Shown: in pieces, positions 60,084-64,000 of the stretch
Numbering within the stretch: the stretch's first letter is position 1
How the letters are laid out: the number at the start of each line of letters is the position of its first letter
Assembly: GCA_013423385.1 (NCBI GenBank)
Contig: BLZA01000009.1
Coordinates: forward strand, 310,001 to 374,000
DNA: 64,000 nucleotides
Source of the DNA: Naganishia liquefaciens
Lineage: Eukaryota > Basidiomycota > Tremellomycetes > Filobasidiales > Filobasidiaceae
Direction: 5' to 3'
The notes under the pieces: model-generated
The model's database searches: none
Seen by the model: the letters and a program-made list of their open reading frames with translations, nothing else
Told to the model about the DNA's origin: nothing
Program-made: the position numbers and the translations under genes

Positions 60084-60829
60084 TTCGAAAGCATGAGCAG
60101 CAGCGACTAGACCAGGCCAGGAGGTTGGTGAGGGGAGTCACAGCAACCGATATCCGTGATGAGGTTGCCGCTCGATACCCTTGACGTCTCGGTCTCAACA
60201 AGTGCACGGACTCGATCGTTCCGAGGTGAGACAAAGTGAAACGCGGTCGCTCTAAGTAGTCTGCGAGATTGCGAGACTGCGAGAATTACTCGGTGCCCAC
60301 CGGCCTTGGGTCGGAACCGCTTGCTTTGGTCGAGAAGGCGATGCAACAATGTTTCGCAAACGCAGGATGAGGATATCTGAATGCACGATGGCACTTGCGC
60401 TCAGGTTTTACCGCCCCGGTAGATTTGGCACCCATGAAACCCAAACCCATGGGATGGAAGTATCGATGTGTCGCGCTTGGTCGTTACTGAGGTGTACACC
60501 CGCGATTCACCGTGCGCATCGGAGGGCGACGACAAACTCTCTAGATCATCAACAAGAAGAGGCCCTTCTCATACAAGCGCAAGTATGATATTCTTTCTAT
60601 GTCTACAACGCAGATTCTATATGCGGACAAACATTGAGCTTTGGATTTGGCTGTTCGTAGCTATTCTTTCTATTTTGTTTGGTGAATGATACAACGTTCG
60701 TCATTAGGGAGTCAGTCAATGTCGTCAAGCGGTCGTCGTGAAATCGTTGGATGGAAGGCCCTCGAAGCGGCTTGCCTCGAAAATGCGTCTATTAGTCGGA
60801 AGTCGATGTATTGCCGCTAGCCGATTTGT
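60084..60829 (-). other. intergenic, PFA4 promoter / MFS gene 3' side
   Basis: This is a 746-bp spacer between two minus-strand genes with no recognisable gene, RNA or repeat. A short AT-rich stretch lies near 60590-60690. Confidence 0.45.
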
Positions 60830-63367
60830 CTAGATGTCATGAGTGGCGCAATACGGGCTCTTCATTCGTACCGCCTTGCCGTATCGGAAGAGGAAGAATG
60901 GGATGGGCACCAAAGCGCAACAGAGGATGGCCAAAAGGCCCAGAGACCATTGGTTCCCAAGGCCGAGAAACATTTGTCTGGCGACTGGGGGTGGACCGAC
61001 GCAAGTCAACTCAGAGAGCAAGTTCGGAAGGCGATGCGAACTTACACAACGGGAAAATGGCTCCAACGATATTGCGTACGAACACAACTCCAGCCAGCGA
61101 GCTCGCCTATATCGACAAAATATAAGCTTCTTCGTTTGTGTGTCCATGGATCGCGATTGTCAACGTACCGCGAACGTTCCATATGAATGCATGACATAGG
61201 AAAACACCGCCATGAGTATGGCAAAGCTGTCATTGGACAGTCAATCAACATGCTAGACACCTAGAAAAGAGACAGGTCGACACTTACTACCCGAAACCAA
61301 AACAGGCAAAGCCGATCTGGGCAGCGTGAACATTTGCGTCAGCGGAGTAAGGTCAAGTTTCTGGACGAACACTCTTACCAGCGGCGCGATCCAGGGAAAC
61401 TGCGGTCCCGAGAAACCAGATGCGATTGCTAGGCCCATGGGCATGAAGGGAGTAGCCCACAAGGCGGACCACCAAAGCGCTTCGGGAACAGGCTTCCCCG
61501 CCCGGGCACAATGTTTACGGTAGGCAGCTTGCTGCAGGGGCTGAAGGCACACGGCGCTATGCAGGTCTGGTGAGCGTTTGGAATGTAGAAACCAGACAGC
61601 CGACCTACATCATAGCGCCAACCACGTACGAGCCTAGAGTGGCGTTGATTGCGCCGGACCTGTAGAAGGCCGGACCCAGCGTCAATACTTATTACGAAGT
61701 GGCTACATCAGAAAAACGTACCTGTGCCAGTGATGGCCTTCATTTCCTGGCCCGAAGATCAAGGGGAAACTCGTGTTTGAAAGGAAGATCATTCCTAACG
61801 CAAATCTGTTTCAAACCAAGTCGATAAGCAACGCGGGAAAAGAGGCAGTGACCGTGTCGCAACCCACCCGTTGATCGCGGCGGCCAGATAAGTGATAGGT
61901 TCCGTAAAAAGAAAGACGTAAGGCCTGGTCATGGACACCTTGAACATTTCACGGGGACTCTTTTGTTCGCGCTCTTGTTCGGCATAGACCACCTCTAATC
62001 CATTCCCCATCCGGCGCAGCTTTTTGGCTTTGCTGGTCATAATGATGGCTACGCCAGGCAACTTGTCAAAGCACATCCTCACTCGGCAATGATTCACTGC
62101 TCACCTTGTCGGGTCTCCGGGATACCGAAGAAGATAATGACGTAATGAACAGCAAGGAGGATCAACTGTGCAGGCCGAAAGACCGTTAGATTCGGGTCTT
62201 CTCCGGAAGGAGAGGAGATAGATGGAACTTACGTAGAACCAGAATAGCCATCGCCATCCCGCTGCTTCGGCCAGGAACCCGCTGATGACGTTGCCCAAAG
62301 GAGGGCCCGCAACGCTGGCGAATGCGAACATGGCAGTAGCATACCCGTTTTCCTCAACGCCGAACAAGTCGTTGACAACGCCGCCCGTATTGGCAAGCGG
62401 CACAGATCCCGCAAGGCCTCCAAGGAAGCGGACTAGACGGGTGCAGTAAGTCAGCTAAAAGGGGAGAGCTCTAAAGACGGCAGGCTCACAGACAAGAATG
62501 CACGCATAGTTTGGTGCGAGAGCGACAGGAAGTTGAAATAGAGTGAAGAAGAACCTGAAGATACCTATCAGCAAGGAATCGGTGGGCGAGGTTGCGATGT
62601 ACCAAGTGATTAGGTAGATGACTCGACGACCATACGTTTCGGATAGCGGTGCAGCAAACATTGGACCTAAGACACCGATCGCTAGAACTTAGTAGTCTCT
62701 CAACGCTGCGAAGCTCTGAAAGCGTACCGAAAGCGAAGCCAAGCTGTGGAGTAACAGATCCTCGGTGAGATATCGCCTTCCATGTATATTGCGACTCACG
62801 ATGTACAAGCTCAATCCGAGCGTTCCCACTTCCTCTGACAAATCGAACTCGGCGGTCAAGGCGTCCGTCCCGGTGCTGTAACCAGATGCAATGGAACAGA
62901 CCTCCGATGAAGGCGTCAGTGACGGATAGGTACTGGTCGATTCGATATATGCTCACTATGATTGTCAACCAGCTCGCCAGTCCTGCCACAAGATACCGCC
63001 TCCATTTTGGCCAGTTCCGCGGGTTGTCGAGATCATCAAGGTTGCTCCTGATGTAGATCTTGCCATCGTCACCCATGTCCATCAGCGACACTCCGTTGCA
63101 CCTCAATGTGTCGGCTACCGCAGGGTTGGCAACCTCGAGGTGTTGGTTTTCTCGTTTGATCTTCTCATTGTCTCGCTGATCCAGGTCGTCCGCCGGACGG
63201 TTCGCTTCCAGGTCAAGCGGTTCAGGGTCTTGCGGTACACCGTCCTTTGCGTTTGCCTGCTTCAGGTCGGCATCGCTCAGACCGAATCTCGGACTGTAAA
63301 CGTCGACGGCAGTGAGCGTCGGTGACGGTGGGTCCGAGGTCGTTTGGGTCCATTCAATCGGGTACAT
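60830..63367 (-). CDS. MFS transporter, drug:H+ antiporter (DHA1) type
   Basis: This is a 12-helix major facilitator of the DHA1/polyamine-multidrug class in the plasma membrane. The start at 63367 gives MYPIEWTQTTSDPPSPTL and a 130-residue charged cytosolic N-terminus. Just before helix 1 comes DNPRNWPKWRRYLVAGLASW, the NP.NW.KW motif of this class. Further motifs are PLSETYGRRVIYLITW (loop 2-3), VPLANTGGVVNDLF, GPPLGNVISGFLAEAAGWRW, the central loop with a Lys/Arg-rich segment, and FLFTEPITYL. The last exon ends WSLGLLAILCCALVPIPFFL and RYGKAV...THDI. At least eight short introns are needed. The substrate is unknown; azoles, toxins or polyamines are typical for relatives. Confidence 0.9.
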
Positions 63368-64000
63368 TGCGTTCTCGTTGGCTTCTTTGCTGTTATCAGG
63401 AAAGTTCCCTGGTGTTTCGATACGGAATGATCAGAAAGACGCCGACAGTGAAGAACTGTTATATATATGGCCTCCCCAACAAACCTCGGGGGCATGGAGG
63501 CGATGTATCGGTATCGGGTGTCATATTTGATCGGGAATAGCTGACTTCGCCTGCCGCAGACTACGAAGTGACTAGTAATCGGCACAGTTACTAGTCCGTT
63601 AAGGCGGTCACCATACCCTGGAGCTGACACGCATCACAACGAGTGAGAGCCCTTTCCATCATCCTTTGCACAATCTTGAATGACGCTAGCGCGCTTGGTA
63701 TCGGTGCTGTCATCCCTGGAGATCGTCTCGCAGCTTTGTCCCAGGCTGCTCCACATATTTCAGGGCATGAGCTGTAGCTGTGGCCGACGGTACGTCCTCG
63801 TCATCGAACAGGCGAGATGTTTGCATGGAATGCGGCTGATCGGTTCATGAAAGCTGAATTTCGAGTAGATCAAGTCGCTGCGGCTGCCGCCTCAAGAATC
63901 TCTTGGCGAGATAACACAGAGTCTTGGGATCCTTCTTTGATCGGCCTCCACTGGCGCTAAGATGAAACGTGTAAAAATCTGCGTCCGGACCCTCGCCGGC
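63368..64000. other. intergenic, MFS gene promoter side
   Basis: This stretch holds the leader and promoter of the MFS gene, with an AT-rich TATATATGG element near 63461-63470 on the plus strand. No other gene is recognised before the window ends. Confidence 0.45.

Overview
The window reads as nuclear DNA of a basidiomycete fungus, most likely a Tremellomycete-type yeast (medium confidence). The evidence is dense protein-coding genes, many short introns (about 50-80 nt with GT...CTNAC...AG signals), fungal-only families (DASH subunit Dad1, Pfa4 palmitoyltransferase, PHO85-type cyclin, Zn2Cys6 regulator) and a Crz1-type zinc-finger pair of the kind I recall from Cryptococcus. I found no transposon, retroelement, CRISPR array or tRNA.

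Layout: 1-4.6 kb holds the 3' end of an RraA-like aldolase gene, an auxin-efflux-carrier-family transporter and cytidine deaminase. 4.8-11.2 kb holds a Zn2Cys6 regulator and a Gfd2-like RNase H-fold protein. 12-13.7 kb is eEF1B-gamma, whose long third intron carries a box C/D snoRNA that fits snR38. 14.4-22 kb holds CIA1, DAD1, a small mitochondrial-looking protein, an SDR oxidoreductase and the CHK1 kinase. 22.2-29 kb holds ETF-alpha, SEY1 and TPT1. 29.2-35.3 kb is a very large ASH1-type SET-domain methyltransferase with four intron-split repeats in its tail. 36-43.8 kb holds an HSP12-like gene, a TMA23/GPATCH4-type G-patch gene, EMC1 and an HMG-box gene. 44.5-51.9 kb holds a RanBP2 zinc-finger protein and a CRZ1-type factor. 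53.6-63.4 kb holds a PCL-type cyclin with a very long leader, the PFA4 palmitoyltransferase and an MFS drug-type transporter.

There is no single pathway cluster. Most genes are conserved housekeeping or signalling genes arranged in convergent and divergent pairs. The points most worth attention are the intronic snR38 candidate (same host gene as in budding yeast), the intron-interrupted repeats in the SET protein, four GC-AG introns in three genes, three promoter elements spaced exactly 32 bp apart upstream of the HSP12-like gene, and the intron-split short uORF in the cyclin leader. Exon boundaries were deduced by eye from splice signals and protein continuity; start codons marked uncertain should be treated so.
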